Of a DNA stretch of 56,087 nt, positions 8,275 through 17,294 are shown piece after piece (the first letter of the stretch is position 1; every line of letters begins with the position of its first letter). A program made the translations under genes and the position numbers. This DNA comes from Candidatus Sulfotelmatobacter sp. (lineage in GTDB: Bacteria > Acidobacteriota > Terriglobia > Terriglobales > Acidobacteriaceae): the NCBI GenBank assembly GCA_030039165.1, contig JASHQM010000011.1, positions 1 through 56,087 of the forward strand, in the 5' to 3' direction. The notes beneath the pieces are model-generated. The model was not told where the DNA came from. It did not search any database and worked only from the letters and a program-made list of their open reading frames with translations.

Positions 8275-10014
8275 CTAAACTTCGGCCAGTTCCTCTTCCA
8301 GCAATTGCTTGTTATACAGGTCGTTGTAGTAGCCGTTCAAGCCAAGTAATTCTTCGTGCGTGCCCGATTCCACAATACGGCCCTCGTGCAGAACGGCAAT
8401 CTGATCGGCATTGCGCACCGTGGAAACGCGATGGGAAATAAAGATGGTGGTGCGTCCCTGCATGAGCTCGCGCAGGTGATTGAGAATTCTGTCTTCGGTT
8501 TGCGTATCTACGCTGGAGAGGGCATCGTCGAGTATGAGAATGCGCGGATTGCGAATGAGCGCGCGTGCGATGGCCGTGCGCTGCTTTTGCCCGCCGGAGA
8601 GCGTGAGGCCACGCTCGCCCACCGCTGTCTTATATTGCTCCGGAAAAGCTTCGATGTCGCATGCGATGTCGGCGGCTACGGCGGCGTTCTGGATTTGCTG
8701 GTCGGTTGCCGATTCCACACCCAGCGCTATGTTCTCCCGAATGCGGTCGCTGAACAGGAAGGTCTCCTGCGGCACGAAGCCGATATTCTTGCGCAACCAG
8801 GCCACCGGAACTTCGCGAATAGGGCGTCCATCCAGCAAAACCATTCCTGGCTCCGCATCGTAGATCCGGGGAATCAGATCTACCAGCGTCGTCTTCCCCG
8901 AGCCTGTTGGACCCACTATCGCCATGCTCGTGCCGGCGGGAATGCGCAGGTTTACGTCTTTCAGCACAAGCTTGCCATCATAGGAAAAATTGAGCCCGCG
9001 AAATTCGATTTCGCCCAGGATCGGCGCCTCGGGCAACTCCGGCTCGTCTTTGATTTCGGCTCGTTCTTGAAGAATTTCATTGAGACGTCCCAACGACGCT
9101 GTGCCGCGCTGGAAGATATTCACTACCCAGCCCAGAGCGATCACCGGAAAAGTCAGTTGCATCATGTACAGGTTGAACGAGGTAAAAACGCCGATGTCCA
9201 TGCGGCCATGCAAAACCTCGCGGCCTCCGATCCAGAGCACCAGAACCATCGCACAACCGAGCATGAGTTCGAGCGTGGGCCACAACATTCCCATCAGCCG
9301 GACCAGTTTAAGACTGCGCGAAATGTACTCCTGATTGGCTTGCTCGAACGCCCGCATCTCTGCTTCTTCCTGCACATAAGCGCGGATCAGGCGCGCGCCT
9401 GAAAAGTTTTCTTGCGCCCGGGCGGAGATATCGGAAAACATCGCCTGAATCCGCTCGAAACGCTCGTGGATGCGGCGGCCGAAATATTGAATCACAACGC
9501 TTACCACCGGCAGCGGGAGAAAAGCATAGAGCGTCAGTTTGGGGCTCTTGTTCAACATGAACCACAGTGCGGCTGCGGTGAACACGATAGTGTTCGCCGA
9601 GTACATGATGGCGGGGCCCAGCAACATTCGAACCGCGTTCAAGTCGTTCGTCATGCGCGCCATAATGTCGCCGGTGCGCATGCGCTGATAATAGGAATAA
9701 GAGAGTGTTTCGAGATGTTCGAACAGATCGTTGCGCAGATCGAACTCGATGTCACGCGAGATGCCGATTACGACCCAGCGGGTGAGGAACAGGAAGATTC
9801 CGCGTATCGCCGACAGTCCCAGAAGGAGCAGGGCGTAAGCCAGGAGCTTATGCCGGGTGACTCCACTTTCAAGGCTGTTGGCAGCATCGCCGATAACCTT
9901 AGGTAAGAGCGCCCAGGCGCCATTGCTGAAAACCACGCACAGCGCGCCGCCCACCAACCCCCAGCGGTAGCGCTTCAGGTACGGCAGCAGCGGGCGCATG
10001 CTTTTGAGAATCAT
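8275..10014 (-). CDS. ABC exporter, fused permease and ATPase
   Basis: A 579-residue ABC exporter half-transporter of the MsbA/MdlA/LmrA type. Six membrane segments fill about residues 1-320 and a complete nucleotide-binding domain follows. It has Walker A GPTGSGKTT, the Q-loop in VPQETFLF, the signature LSGGQKQR, Walker B ILILDD and the switch histidine in ISHRVSTV. The residue after the Walker B aspartate is Asp, not the usual catalytic Glu (LDDALSSVD). This pattern is known from one partner of heterodimeric exporters such as MdlA/YheI. No second half-transporter lies in the window. It may export a lipid or drug. The downstream methyltransferase (34-base gap) is probably in the same operon. 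Confidence 0.92.
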   Translation of the reverse strand: MILKSMRPLLPYLKRYRWGLVGGALCVVFSNGAWALLPKVIGDAANSLESGVTRHKLLAYALLLLGLSAIRGIFLFLTRWVVIGISRDIEFDLRNDLFEHLETLSYSYYQRMRTGDIMARMTNDLNAVRMLLGPAIMYSANTIVFTAAALWFMLNKSPKLTLYAFLPLPVVSVVIQYFGRRIHERFERIQAMFSDISARAQENFSGARLIRAYVQEEAEMRAFEQANQEYISRSLKLVRLMGMLWPTLELMLGCAMVLVLWIGGREVLHGRMDIGVFTSFNLYMMQLTFPVIALGWVVNIFQRGTASLGRLNEILQERAEIKDEPELPEAPILGEIEFRGLNFSYDGKLVLKDVNLRIPAGTSMAIVGPTGSGKTTLVDLIPRIYDAEPGMVLLDGRPIREVPVAWLRKNIGFVPQETFLFSDRIRENIALGVESATDQQIQNAAVAADIACDIEAFPEQYKTAVGERGLTLSGGQKQRTAIARALIRNPRILILDDALSSVDTQTEDRILNHLRELMQGRTTIFISHRVSTVRNADQIAVLHEGRIVESGTHEELLGLNGYYNDLYNKQLLEEELAEV

Positions 10015-10126
10015 GCAGGTTCTCTAGATGAAATTTTAGCAGGGTGGGGTGCAGACTTTGCCGCGATTGCCGGTTTCCGATTCCCGCAGCTCTCGAGAAG
10101 GCCTCCTCCGAAGCTGACACAGGCAA

Positions 10127-10279
10127 TTAACGTGTGATTAGTGTTTGTTTCGTCTCCGTCAGATACGTCTTGAGGGCGTCTTGTCTGAAAACGAAATACC
10201 CAGCCGTGGCGAGAGCCAGAGCGCAAGCAGGAAAAAGAATCCACCCGACAACGACGATGAATACCTTCGTAAGTTCCAT
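10127..10279 (-). CDS. Small single-span membrane protein
   Basis: A predicted 50-residue protein beginning MELTKVFIVVVGWILF, with one long hydrophobic segment of about 24 residues and a charged C-terminal tail ending in KTYLTETKQTLITR. The ATG at 10279 has an AGGCGA purine stretch upstream. It lies between the ABC exporter and the Spy-like gene on the same strand. No family is recognised. The coding call rests on the membrane-like composition and start signal only. Confidence 0.4.
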   Translation of the reverse strand: MELTKVFIVVVGWILFPACALALATAGYFVFRQDALKTYLTETKQTLITR

Positions 10280-10360
10280 CGAGTCGCCTATTATTGTGAC
10301 TAGTGGTGCGGAATCCAGGGCCGGGTCGAGCTTGAGCACCCGGCCCACTAGTAGACCGTT

Positions 10361-10852
10361 TTATTCCTCGGGCGCTTGCGGCTGACCTTCCTGCATATGC
10401 TGCTGCATGCGGGCCTCGCGGTTGGCTTCGAACTCCCTCAGCTTGGCCTGCTGATCGGGCGTTAGCAGCTGATACAGCTCGCTGTGAATGCGGGTTTCCT
10501 CCACCTTGATCTGCACTAGTGTCTGCGACTGTTGTGACACAAGGGATTGCACCTTGGCCTGATCAAAGGCGCCTTCCTCATACTGCCGCAACTGCTGATC
10601 GAGCTGGTGAGTCTGCTGCATCAGCGGTTTCATGGTAGCGTGTTCGGTCTTCAGTACCGATTTCATCTGGGCTTTCTGTGCGTCAGTGATGTCGAGCATC
10701 TTGGAAAAAAACGCGATCATGTGCCCGGCTGGGCCGAAGGCATGTTCGGGCGCTGGCGGAGGCGCCGTGTCCGCGGTTTGAGATTTCGCAAGCGCAGCTC
10801 CTAAGGTGACCGCGAGCGCAGCGACCAGCAAACGAAAACTAATTGATTTCAT
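10361..10852 (-). CDS. Spy/CpxP-like periplasmic protein
   Basis: A 163-residue exported protein with a clear signal peptide (cleavage near ALAKSQT). The mature part is almost wholly helical and rich in Gln, with two LTxxQ-type motifs: LDITDAQKAQM and LLTPDQQAKL. These are the hallmark of the Spy/CpxP fold, a periplasmic chaperone or sensor of misfolded proteins and metals. An AAGGAG ribosome site lies about ten bases before the ATG. It is transcribed away from a response regulator and sensor kinase gene pair, the same arrangement as cpxP next to cpxRA in E. coli, so it may titrate the sensor and be induced by it. Confidence 0.82.
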   Translation of the reverse strand: MKSISFRLLVAALAVTLGAALAKSQTADTAPPPAPEHAFGPAGHMIAFFSKMLDITDAQKAQMKSVLKTEHATMKPLMQQTHQLDQQLRQYEEGAFDQAKVQSLVSQQSQTLVQIKVEETRIHSELYQLLTPDQQAKLREFEANREARMQQHMQEGQPQAPEE

Positions 10853-10952
10853 AATGTGTGACTCCTTACAGAGTTCCTGCTTCAGACTGCTACCCCGAAC
10901 CAGGGCCGATTTTTCCTACAGGAATGAGAACACGTCGCAGCGGGAAAAAGTG

Positions 10953-10978
10953 GTAAAAAGTCAGTCAAGCCGAGTAAA
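10953..10978 (+). promoter_or_regulatory. Candidate response-regulator boxes between the divergent genes
   Basis: Two GTAAA pentamers (10953-10957 and 10974-10978) lie on the same face, 21 bases start to start, about two helical turns. A reverse copy TTTAC is at 11028-11032. CpxR in E. coli binds paired GTAAA, but with a start-to-start spacing near ten, so the match is only partial. The location between a cpxP-like and a cpxR-like gene is what makes it notable. Confidence 0.3.
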
Positions 10979-11059
10979 GTTTTGTCAATCGCGCAGCTTG
11001 ATCGTTAACCATCAGGTTTGACAATTCTTTACCGCGAGCACGAAGCCCTCGGGTGCACA

Positions 11060-11797
11060 ATGGCAACAGCTAAGATGGAACGGATTCTGATCGTAGACGA
11101 TGACGTCGAGTTGTGCAATCTGGTCGGCGAATATTTGCAGGCTGAGGGTTTCTCCGTCGAAGCCGTACATGATGGAGAAAGCGGTCTGCAGCGCGCGTCC
11201 GGCGGCGGTTACATGCTGGTGGTCCTCGATGTAATGCTGCCCGGCATCAATGGCTTCGAAGTGCTGCGGCGCATCCGCGCCACCTCACGGCTGCCGGTTC
11301 TTTTGCTTACCGCACGCGGCGAGGATGTCGACCGCATTGTGGGCCTGGAGATTGGCGCAGACGACTATCTCCCCAAGCCTTTCAATCCTCGCGAACTCGT
11401 AGCGCGCATTCGCGCCGTCCTGCGGCGTACCCGGGGCGACAAGTCTTCCCAGGCCGCACCTGACGTTGTCCGCGTGGGTGACATCGAACTTGACCCCGCA
11501 ACACGCTGCGTACGCCGCAATGGCCAACCGGTTGAGCTTACTTCCGTGGAATTCAATCTATTGGAAGTCCTGCTGCGGGAGGCTGGACGCGTGGTTCCGC
11601 GCGAGCGCCTGGTGAACGCTGTGCTCAGCCGCAAGTTTTCTCCTTTCGACCGCAGCATCGATATGCATGTGAGCAAAGTTCGCAAGAAGCTCGGAGATAC
11701 CGACGCCGATGAGCACATCAAGACCATTCGCGGCGTTGGCTATATTTTTGCCCGCCCCCGCGAGAGGGCGCCCGATAAGGTAAAATCCACGCAATGA
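11060..11797 (+). CDS. OmpR/CpxR-family response regulator
   Basis: A 245-residue two-component response regulator. The receiver domain opens with ERILIVDDDVELC, has phosphoacceptor D57 in VVLDVMLPG, and the conserved LLLTA and YLPKPFNPRELVARI motifs. A winged-helix OmpR-type DNA-binding domain ends the protein (LTSVEFNLLEVL, then RSIDMHVSKVRKKLG and TIRGVGYIF). I chose the ATG at 11060; ATG 11075 is a possible later start. It is followed by its cognate kinase after 13 bases and diverges from a Spy/CpxP-like gene, so an envelope-stress role is likely. Confidence 0.93.
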   Translation: MATAKMERILIVDDDVELCNLVGEYLQAEGFSVEAVHDGESGLQRASGGGYMLVVLDVMLPGINGFEVLRRIRATSRLPVLLLTARGEDVDRIVGLEIGADDYLPKPFNPRELVARIRAVLRRTRGDKSSQAAPDVVRVGDIELDPATRCVRRNGQPVELTSVEFNLLEVLLREAGRVVPRERLVNAVLSRKFSPFDRSIDMHVSKVRKKLGDTDADEHIKTIRGVGYIFARPRERAPDKVKSTQ

Positions 11798-11820
11798 AGA
11801 GCCCCATCCAATGAAGAGCC
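11792..11820 (+). repeat. 12-base direct duplication around the kinase start
   Basis: The 12 bases CAATGAAGAGCC occur at 11792-11803 and again at 11809-11820. The first copy's ATG overlaps the regulator's TGA and opens a six-codon frame (MKSPIQ) whose TGA in turn overlaps the ATG of the kinase. The result is a chain of two ATGA junctions. Confidence 0.8.
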
Positions 11821-13235
11821 TGTTCCTCAAAATATTTATCTCCTTCTGGCTGGCGCAGGCGCTTTTCCTCGTCTTAGCAATCCTGGTTATGCTGGCGTTG
11901 CGGCCGCAGCGTAATTCTACCTGGGATACTTTGCGCTCCACAGCCCTTACCGACGCCATCAGCGCCTATGAACAAGGCGGAGCACCTCAGGCCCGCGCCT
12001 ATTTGGAAAACCTGCAGAGGACTCATCACATCCGCGCCTACGTTTTCGACGAGCAGGGAACTGAGATTTCCGGGCGGTCGAGTGCGGGCTGGGCAGAGCA
12101 CGTGGCTGCTGGACGCCCCTCACCGCCTCGACCTGGGATGGTTTTCCCCCGCCCGCAGATTTTGACGGAATCTAGGGCCTCCAGCGATGGCCGCCATCTC
12201 TATACCATTGCTATGGAATTGCCGCCTGGCCCACGCGTCTTCTTCGGGCCGTGGGGCATACCTATGCCCGGCTTGATCATTGCGGTCATTTCCTCCGGCT
12301 TGGTCTGCTATCTCCTCGCCTGGTACATGACGAAGCCGATCATCCGTCTGCGTGCCGCCACGCGCCAACTAGCTGCGGGCGATCTCACAGCGCGCGCCGG
12401 AAGCTCGAACAGCCGAAGCCATGACGAAATTGCCGGACTGGTGCGCGACTTCGATGGCATGGCGGCTCGCCTGGAATCGCTGGTCAAAGCTCAGTCCCGC
12501 CTGCTGAACGACATTTCTCACGAGCTGCGTTCTCCGCTGGCGCGCTTGAATGTGGCCCTGGGTTTGGCTCGGCAGCGCTCAGGCCCGGAAAGCGCAGCCA
12601 TGCTGGAACGCATCGAACTCGAGGCCAGCCGACTCAATGAACTCATAGGCCGCGTCCTCACGCTTGCCCGCTTGGAGGATGGCGAACAGCGAGTCTCTTC
12701 TACACCTGTGCCTCTGAACGAAGTTGTCATGAGTGTGGCCGAAGACGCCGAGTTTGAAGCTCAGGCCCGGCATTGCCACGTCCGCAGCGAGATCCAGGAG
12801 GGCCTCTGGATGGTACGTGGCGACGTTTCTCTTTTGCATAGCGCGGTCGAGAATGTGGTTCGCAACGCAATTCGCTATACCCACGAAGGAACGGCTGTTG
12901 AGATCTCCCTCGTGAGAGAAAACAATGCCAGTGGTAATGAAGCCGTCGTGCAAGTAAGAGATAGCGGCGACGGCGTTCCCACCGATGCTTTGGAAAAACT
13001 CTTTGAGCCGTTTTACCGCCTCGACGATGCGCGCGGCCGGCAAACTGGGGGCGTTGGTCTTGGACTGGCCATTACCGAGCGCGCCGTCCGTTTTCATGGC
13101 GGCCGGGTTGCGGCGATGAACCGACCCCAGGGCGGACTGACAGTGGAAATTCGTCTTCCGCTCATGCCATTCACCGGCGAGGCGGAGAAGCTTCCTGAGA
13201 ACGAGGATCGTCCGCAACTGGTTCCCGAAGGCTAG
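11811..13235 (+). CDS. Sensor histidine kinase, CpxA-like
   Basis: A 474-residue membrane kinase. Membrane segment 1 spans about residues 8-28, a periplasmic sensor region of about 115 residues follows, and segment 2 is near 148-170 (LIIAVISSGLVCYLLAWYM). Then a HAMP domain (TKPIIRLRAATRQLAAGDLT), a HisKA domain with phospho-accepting H237 in DISHELRSPL, and a HATPase domain with N-box NVVRNAIRYT and G-boxes RDSGDGVP and GVGLGLAI. The periplasmic part is the right size for CpxA. It follows its response regulator by 13 bases and shares a duplicated start sequence with it. The Spy/CpxP-like protein next door is the likely accessory sensor. Confidence 0.93.
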   Translation: MKSLFLKIFISFWLAQALFLVLAILVMLALRPQRNSTWDTLRSTALTDAISAYEQGGAPQARAYLENLQRTHHIRAYVFDEQGTEISGRSSAGWAEHVAAGRPSPPRPGMVFPRPQILTESRASSDGRHLYTIAMELPPGPRVFFGPWGIPMPGLIIAVISSGLVCYLLAWYMTKPIIRLRAATRQLAAGDLTARAGSSNSRSHDEIAGLVRDFDGMAARLESLVKAQSRLLNDISHELRSPLARLNVALGLARQRSGPESAAMLERIELEASRLNELIGRVLTLARLEDGEQRVSSTPVPLNEVVMSVAEDAEFEAQARHCHVRSEIQEGLWMVRGDVSLLHSAVENVVRNAIRYTHEGTAVEISLVRENNASGNEAVVQVRDSGDGVPTDALEKLFEPFYRLDDARGRQTGGVGLGLAITERAVRFHGGRVAAMNRPQGGLTVEIRLPLMPFTGEAEKLPENEDRPQLVPEG

Positions 13236-13411
13236 CCCCATCCAGCGGGCAACTTTTGTACCCTTCTTCGGTTCCAACCGATCGTGGTTTGCTCTTTCCG
13301 CGCATTCTCTGATACATAAGTGGATGGCGTTCAAGCTCCTCGATTCAGGATGGTGGCTCCCTCTGTGAGGCGCAAGAGTCTGAGCACGTTTACAGGAGTG
13401 TCGTAAAAAGA

Positions 13412-14746
13412 ATGCGGAGAAAGTTGACTTGGACTCTGGCGGTTCTCGGTCTGGTTTTTACCGGCGCGTGGATGGCGTGCACCGCCAAGTATTCGGCACA
13501 ATATAACGGGCTGGTCGTGGTGCCTTCGCGCGACGATCAGGTGCTCCAAAGCTTCAGCCTCAACCTGAGCAATGGCGAGGCTGTCCAAATCAATAACCCC
13601 AGCTTTCCTCTGATCAACGGTGTGTTGGCGTCGATCATCCTGAATCCAGCTGGCGATTACGCTTTCACGATCATTACCTCGAATCCCTCGCTGGCTGGCA
13701 GTTCCACCGGCATCGGCTCGTCGCAGATCGTATCGGATGGAAAGCTGACTGGGCCAACCTTGAAGCCGTTGAACAACGCGAAGGTGACGGTGCCCAATAA
13801 TCCCACCCCGGAAAGCGTTCCCGTTAACCCCGTTGCGCTCGCCATCGACTCTGCAGGCAAATATCTGTTTGTGGCCGACAGCGCCACAATGGATAGCGCA
13901 GGAAACCAGGTGCCCGGAGCGGTTTCTGTGCTCTCGATCGGTGCTAATGGAAACCTGACTGAAGTAGGGGGTTCTCCGTTTGTGCTTCCTGTCAATGGCA
14001 TTGCCGCCTCTCCTCCGAATCCCTGCACCGCGACCTTCAAATGCTCCAGCGCATCGGCCTTGGCGGTCACGCCCACGATTTATCCGACGCAGTACGCGGT
14101 TTGCCAGTTGCAGTCGGCTCCTTCCACAGAAAATCTGTACGTAACCGATTCCGTCAACTACGTGGTTTTGAATTATTCGGTGAACCTTTCGACGGGCGCG
14201 CTTTCGTTGGTGCCCATCGCTGGAACCGTCGGCGTTCCCACCGGGACCGCTCCTTCCGGAGTCGCAGTCGATCCCTGCAACCGCTTCGTTTACGTTTCGA
14301 ACTCAGTTTCGAACAATGTGAGCGCCTACACGATTTGCAACACCGTTTCGATGCCAAACTGCCCGCTCGCGGATTTCCGCTTACTGCCGGTTACTGGATC
14401 GCCCTATTCGACAGGTGATGCACCCGGTCCGCTTAGCGTGGATGCCTACGGCAACTTTCTCTATGTGGTCGCCACGGGATCGAGCTATATCAATGCATTC
14501 CGCATAGGATCGTCCAACGGGTCACTAGTCGCGCTGTCGCCGGCCACTTACGCAACAAGCACGGCTCTGGGGCAAGACTCGGGCTCGAATTCCATTGCCA
14601 TTCGCAGCGACGATAGTTTTCTCTTCGTCGCCAATGACAACACGCAGACTCTTTCGGAATTTGGTCTCGCGCCCGCGACAGGCACTTTGTCGCCCGAATC
14701 CCCGGTTTCAACTTTTAACTACCCGTCGGGAGTGGCTGTGAAATAG
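13412..14746 (+). CDS. Beta-propeller lipoprotein, lactonase-like
   Basis: A 444-residue exported protein with a signal peptide ending at a lipobox-like M-A-C (Cys23). The mature part shows repeated blade motifs of the lactonase/YVTN propeller type: NPVALAIDSAGKYLFVADS, then GVAVDPCNRFVYVSNSVSNN, GPLSVDAYGNFLYVV and SIAIRSDDSFLFVANDN. Members of this fold include 6-phosphogluconolactonase, but most acidobacterial lipoproteins of this type have no known enzyme activity. An AGGAG stretch lies 14 bases upstream of the ATG. It converges on the lptFG gene. Confidence 0.82.
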   Translation: MRRKLTWTLAVLGLVFTGAWMACTAKYSAQYNGLVVVPSRDDQVLQSFSLNLSNGEAVQINNPSFPLINGVLASIILNPAGDYAFTIITSNPSLAGSSTGIGSSQIVSDGKLTGPTLKPLNNAKVTVPNNPTPESVPVNPVALAIDSAGKYLFVADSATMDSAGNQVPGAVSVLSIGANGNLTEVGGSPFVLPVNGIAASPPNPCTATFKCSSASALAVTPTIYPTQYAVCQLQSAPSTENLYVTDSVNYVVLNYSVNLSTGALSLVPIAGTVGVPTGTAPSGVAVDPCNRFVYVSNSVSNNVSAYTICNTVSMPNCPLADFRLLPVTGSPYSTGDAPGPLSVDAYGNFLYVVATGSSYINAFRIGSSNGSLVALSPATYATSTALGQDSGSNSIAIRSDDSFLFVANDNTQTLSEFGLAPATGTLSPESPVSTFNYPSGVAVK

Positions 14747-14816
14747 TACTTCGCCTGCGAGTCGAACGAATAGGTACACCTTACCCGGGTGCGACTGGAG
14801 CGGAACTCCGCTTCCA

Positions 14817-17147
14817 TTACGTCGGAATTTTCAACACCAAATACATCCCCACCAGCGCGAATATTAAATCCGGCGACCAGGCCGCCAACGCCGGCGGCAA
14901 CTGACTCACGTCGCCCATGGCTTCAAACAGTCGCGACATAACCGTGTAGACAACCGCAATTCCCACCGCTGTGGCTACGCCGGTGATGGCGCCTTTCTTC
15001 ACCGTAGACAACGAAAAAGGAACTGCGAGCACAGCCATGATGAGCGTGATCAGAGGATAGGAAAGCTTTTTATTGAGCTGTACCCGCAAATGCACGACGT
15101 CGAATCCACTTTGCTGCAAGTCACGGATATATCGGTGTAACTCCTCATAGTTCATCTCAGTGTATTGCTTCACTTCTTTCTTGAAGTAAGAAGGCTGCTC
15201 GGTTACTTCGGGAAAGGTGGAAACGTCGAAAGTACGAAATCCGGCAATCGCTGGGCCGTGCAGCAATCGTTGCCATCCCTGTTCAAAGATCCAGCGGCTT
15301 AGGTTGTCGGCCCAGTGAGCGCGATCGGCGTGAATGCGCTCAATGATGGAGAAGCTCGCCCGATCGATACGGAAGATCGTCAGATTGGCGAACTGATTCC
15401 GGTCGGGATCGAAAAACTGATAGTAGTAAATGTCATTCTGCTGACCGAAAATCCAGCGGCGGTCGGGACGCAGATAAGTTTGCGGCGGCTTCCCCTTAAT
15501 CTGGTTGTGCAACGCCTCCTGGCGCTTGTTGCTGTGGGGAAGGTAAAACTGGTCGGCAAAGAACAATCCCGCGGCCAGGAATGCTGCCGCCACCAGCACG
15601 GGAGTGAATATGCGATACACACTGGTGCCCGTGGCCTTCATCGCGGTGATCTCATTGGAGCGGCTAAGAAGGCCGAAAGTGACCAGGACAGCGAGCAGCA
15701 TGATCAAAGGCGCAACCCCGTACAGCAAGTAAGGAGCTACGTTCAGTAGATATTCCGCGACAACGATAGCAGGGGTTTGATTGCGCAGAATGTCGCCCAA
15801 CAGCTCAAAAAGTGTAAAAACCAGCAGCAGTACTAGGAATGTGGAGACGATCATCGCGAGATAGACAAAGAAATCGCGCAGGATGTACTCGTCGAGCACG
15901 GTTGGGAAACTGAAACTGAAAACGCGGTGGCGGCTGGAAGCCCGTGCAAAAGCGTTCGCCTCTCTACGATGCCGCCTGCGTTCCGGGAACGCATGGTGAT
16001 CTTGCGGCTGGTAGCGCCTCCCTGCCAATTTGCCCGCGGACAGTGACAAAGGCCGTCGCTCCGCTTGCCACAACAAGAACAAGCCCGTTGCGAAGAAGAC
16101 TAGGTTTGCCAACCATGCCCCCAACGCCGGCGTCACTCTGCCCTGCTTGGCCAACGAAACTCCGATCAGCGAAATGACGTAATAGACGAAGACCAGCGCG
16201 ATCGTGAGCACGAATCCACCTGACTTACCACTCTTTTTCGACGAGAGCCCCAGGGGAATTCCAACCATGGCCAAAACCAGACACGCCGTCGGCAGGGAAA
16301 AGCGATTATGAAATTCGATCAGGTACAAGCGGGCAGTTGCAGGGTTGACCGTTTCCGCGCGTCCGTGGAGCGCCCGCGTACTCATTGCTTTGTACGGGAT
16401 TTGTTCGTCGCCGCTGCCCTCCGAAGATGGCAGTTCGATCGGAATATCGGTCTGCTGGAAGGTCGTGATTTGGTATCGATCCGGCTGCGCGGGATCGGTT
16501 TCGTGGCTCGAACCGTCGGTTAAGTGCAGGTGCAGGCGGTCCTGCCCCTCGGGAACAAGAACGCCCTCCCGCGCCAGCGTGACGCGTGGATTCGCTGGAT
16601 CGGAAATATCTGCGAGAAAAACTCCATCCCAGACTGCGCCGCCCTGCGCGCTGTGCACATCCTGTACGTAGAGCACCAGCTTGGGAAATCCTTCATAAAA
16701 TACTCGCGGTTGAACTTCGAACGAAGCCTGCGATCCTTTGAGTTGATCTTCGAGGCGTCCGAGGGAAGCTAATGACCACGGCGCGATGTACAAACTGTTT
16801 ACCAGCGCCAGCGACCAGGCCACGGCAACGAAAATGGCCAGCACCCGCCCGAAATTCCACACCCCCATTCCGCTGGCGCGCATCGCGGTGATTTCGCTGT
16901 CGGCGGCAAGCCGGCTCAAACCCAGAAGAATGCCCACCAGGACACCCATGGGGATCGTATAAGTCAGCGCCAGTGGAAGCGTGTAGAAGAAAATCTCGGC
17001 GATGCTGGGCAGAGGTGCGCTTGCGCGGACCACCAGTTCGAGAATGCGCCCTAGGTCGCGCGTAAAGAGCACAAACGTGAAGATCGCCGCACCAATGACG
17101 GCGTGCGAAGTCACCTCGCGGAGAATGTAGCGGGTTAGAATCCGCAT
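14817..17147 (-). CDS. Fused LptF-LptG lipopolysaccharide export permease
   Basis: A 776-residue protein made of two consecutive LptF/LptG-family permeases. The first half (about 1-365) starts MRILTRYILREV and has the family motif RLAADSEITAMRASG. The second (about 415-776) starts with LDEYILRDFF and has the matching LLSRSNEITAMKATG. Each half has the usual six membrane segments split by a periplasmic jellyroll region. A basic, His/Arg-rich cytosolic linker of about 50 residues joins them. LptF and LptG normally form a heterodimer that, with the LptB ATPase, extracts lipopolysaccharide from the inner membrane for transport by LptC/A/D. Here both are on one chain. No LptB or LptC gene lies in the window. 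Confidence 0.92.
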   Translation of the reverse strand: MRILTRYILREVTSHAVIGAAIFTFVLFTRDLGRILELVVRASAPLPSIAEIFFYTLPLALTYTIPMGVLVGILLGLSRLAADSEITAMRASGMGVWNFGRVLAIFVAVAWSLALVNSLYIAPWSLASLGRLEDQLKGSQASFEVQPRVFYEGFPKLVLYVQDVHSAQGGAVWDGVFLADISDPANPRVTLAREGVLVPEGQDRLHLHLTDGSSHETDPAQPDRYQITTFQQTDIPIELPSSEGSGDEQIPYKAMSTRALHGRAETVNPATARLYLIEFHNRFSLPTACLVLAMVGIPLGLSSKKSGKSGGFVLTIALVFVYYVISLIGVSLAKQGRVTPALGAWLANLVFFATGLFLLWQAERRPLSLSAGKLAGRRYQPQDHHAFPERRRHRREANAFARASSRHRVFSFSFPTVLDEYILRDFFVYLAMIVSTFLVLLLVFTLFELLGDILRNQTPAIVVAEYLLNVAPYLLYGVAPLIMLLAVLVTFGLLSRSNEITAMKATGTSVYRIFTPVLVAAAFLAAGLFFADQFYLPHSNKRQEALHNQIKGKPPQTYLRPDRRWIFGQQNDIYYYQFFDPDRNQFANLTIFRIDRASFSIIERIHADRAHWADNLSRWIFEQGWQRLLHGPAIAGFRTFDVSTFPEVTEQPSYFKKEVKQYTEMNYEELHRYIRDLQQSGFDVVHLRVQLNKKLSYPLITLIMAVLAVPFSLSTVKKGAITGVATAVGIAVVYTVMSRLFEAMGDVSQLPPALAAWSPDLIFALVGMYLVLKIPT

Positions 17148-17294
17148 GAAAACGCGCCTGGGGGCAGGATAGCATGGGCTCTCGAAACTGATTCTTCCGC
17201 AGTTTTATAAAAATGCACGACTTTAAGTTCTAGTCGCGAAGTTTGTCAGCAGGCTTTCTGACATGCGGGCTATCATGATCTGATCCGCGAAAAA

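Noticed and set aside
8356..9402. 348-residue plus-strand frame
   Set aside because: Antisense of the ABC exporter, whose frame carries all motifs; the antisense product has no family features.
14747..14816. Possible bidirectional terminator between the propeller lipoprotein and lptFG
   Set aside because: A short AGCGG-AACT-CCGCT hairpin exists but no T-run follows on either strand.
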